Shown here piece by piece: positions 5,966 to 6,100 of a stretch of 6,100 nucleotides of DNA. Source of the stretch: Phycisphaerales bacterium (GTDB lineage Bacteria > Planctomycetota > Phycisphaerae > Phycisphaerales > UBA1924). The stretch covers positions 1 to 6,100 of the forward strand of contig SLFH01000006.1 in assembly GCA_007124345.1 (NCBI GenBank), read 5' to 3'. A program made the translations under genes and the position numbers. Every line of letters starts with the position of its first letter. Position 1 is the first letter of the stretch. Below the pieces are notes generated by a model. It was given only the letters and a program-made list of their open reading frames with translations, did not search any database and was not told the origin of the DNA.

Positions 5966-6100
5966 CCCTGCTCTACCTCTCGCCGAACATGGCCGAATAC
6001 GCCTGGGCCTCCTACCAGCAGGATGTCATGGACGAGCTCGCCCGGCAGGCCGCCGTCAGCTTCTACGGCCCCGGCTTTCCAGGCTATCGCCCAGACCAAA
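5962..6100 (+). CDS. Partial CDS, probable glycosyltransferase N-terminus
   Basis: GTG 5962 overlaps the epimerase TGA (5963-5965) as GTGA, a layout typical of coupled operon genes. The 46 codons before the window ends read MTLLYLSPNMAEYAWASYQQ, then DVMDELARQAAVSFYGPGF and PGYRPDQ. The first strand (LLYLSP), the YQQDVMDEL helix and the FYGPGFPGY segment resemble the N-terminus of GT-B glycosyltransferases of glycan loci. No catalytic motif is inside the window, so the family call is provisional. Third positions are strongly C/G as in its neighbours, and a ribosome-binding site is present. The gene continues past the window edge and is not shown to be truncated. Confidence 0.75.
   Translation, partial: MTLLYLSPNMAEYAWASYQQDVMDELARQAAVSFYGPGFPGYRPDQ

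Overview
The window is about two-thirds G+C and densely coding. It holds four complete genes and the start of a fifth. Codon third positions are strongly G/C-biased in every gene, so all five look native to one genome. No rRNA, tRNA, CRISPR array, transposase or insertion sequence is visible. Gene content and codon use suggest a free-living GC-rich bacterium. A planctomycete-type host (Phycisphaerae-like) is a guess from overall feel only, because nothing in the window is diagnostic of a phylum.

Layout: (1) A 77-base leader with two strong inverted repeats precedes a PIN-PhoH RNase/ATPase gene (78-1550, +). (2) A 66-base convergent junction carries a five-run G-quadruplex motif. (3) A family-2 glycosyltransferase with an added C-terminal Rossmann-like domain lies on the minus strand (1617-2819). 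(4) A divergent spacer of about 130 bases separates it from a plus-strand operon. (5) That operon encodes a GT4 glycosyltransferase fused to a class I SAM methyltransferase (2951-4909), a GDP-mannose-3,5-epimerase-like extended SDR (4934-5965), and the beginning of another putative glycosyltransferase (5962 onward). The last two genes overlap by 4 bases (GTGA).

Functionally, positions 1617-6100 look like part of a surface-polysaccharide or glycoconjugate locus: sugar-nucleotide modification, sugar transfer, and sugar or lipid methylation. The PhoH gene is a housekeeping-type RNA-metabolism gene at the edge of this locus, with no evident functional link to it.

The most unusual signal is compositional. 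By hand scan of the whole window, the tetranucleotide ACGT never occurs, although CGT occurs about 110 times and the same-composition palindrome GTAC about 13 times. All 13 Asp/Asn/His/Tyr-Val codon pairs I found use the T-ending first codon (GAT, AAT, CAT or TAT before GTN), although C-ending codons dominate elsewhere. This suggests sequence-level avoidance of ACGT, for example by a restriction-modification system. I did not find a clearly new multi-gene system. The other leads are the GT4-methyltransferase fusion, the epimerase lacking the expected catalytic lysine, and the G4 motif at the convergent junction.
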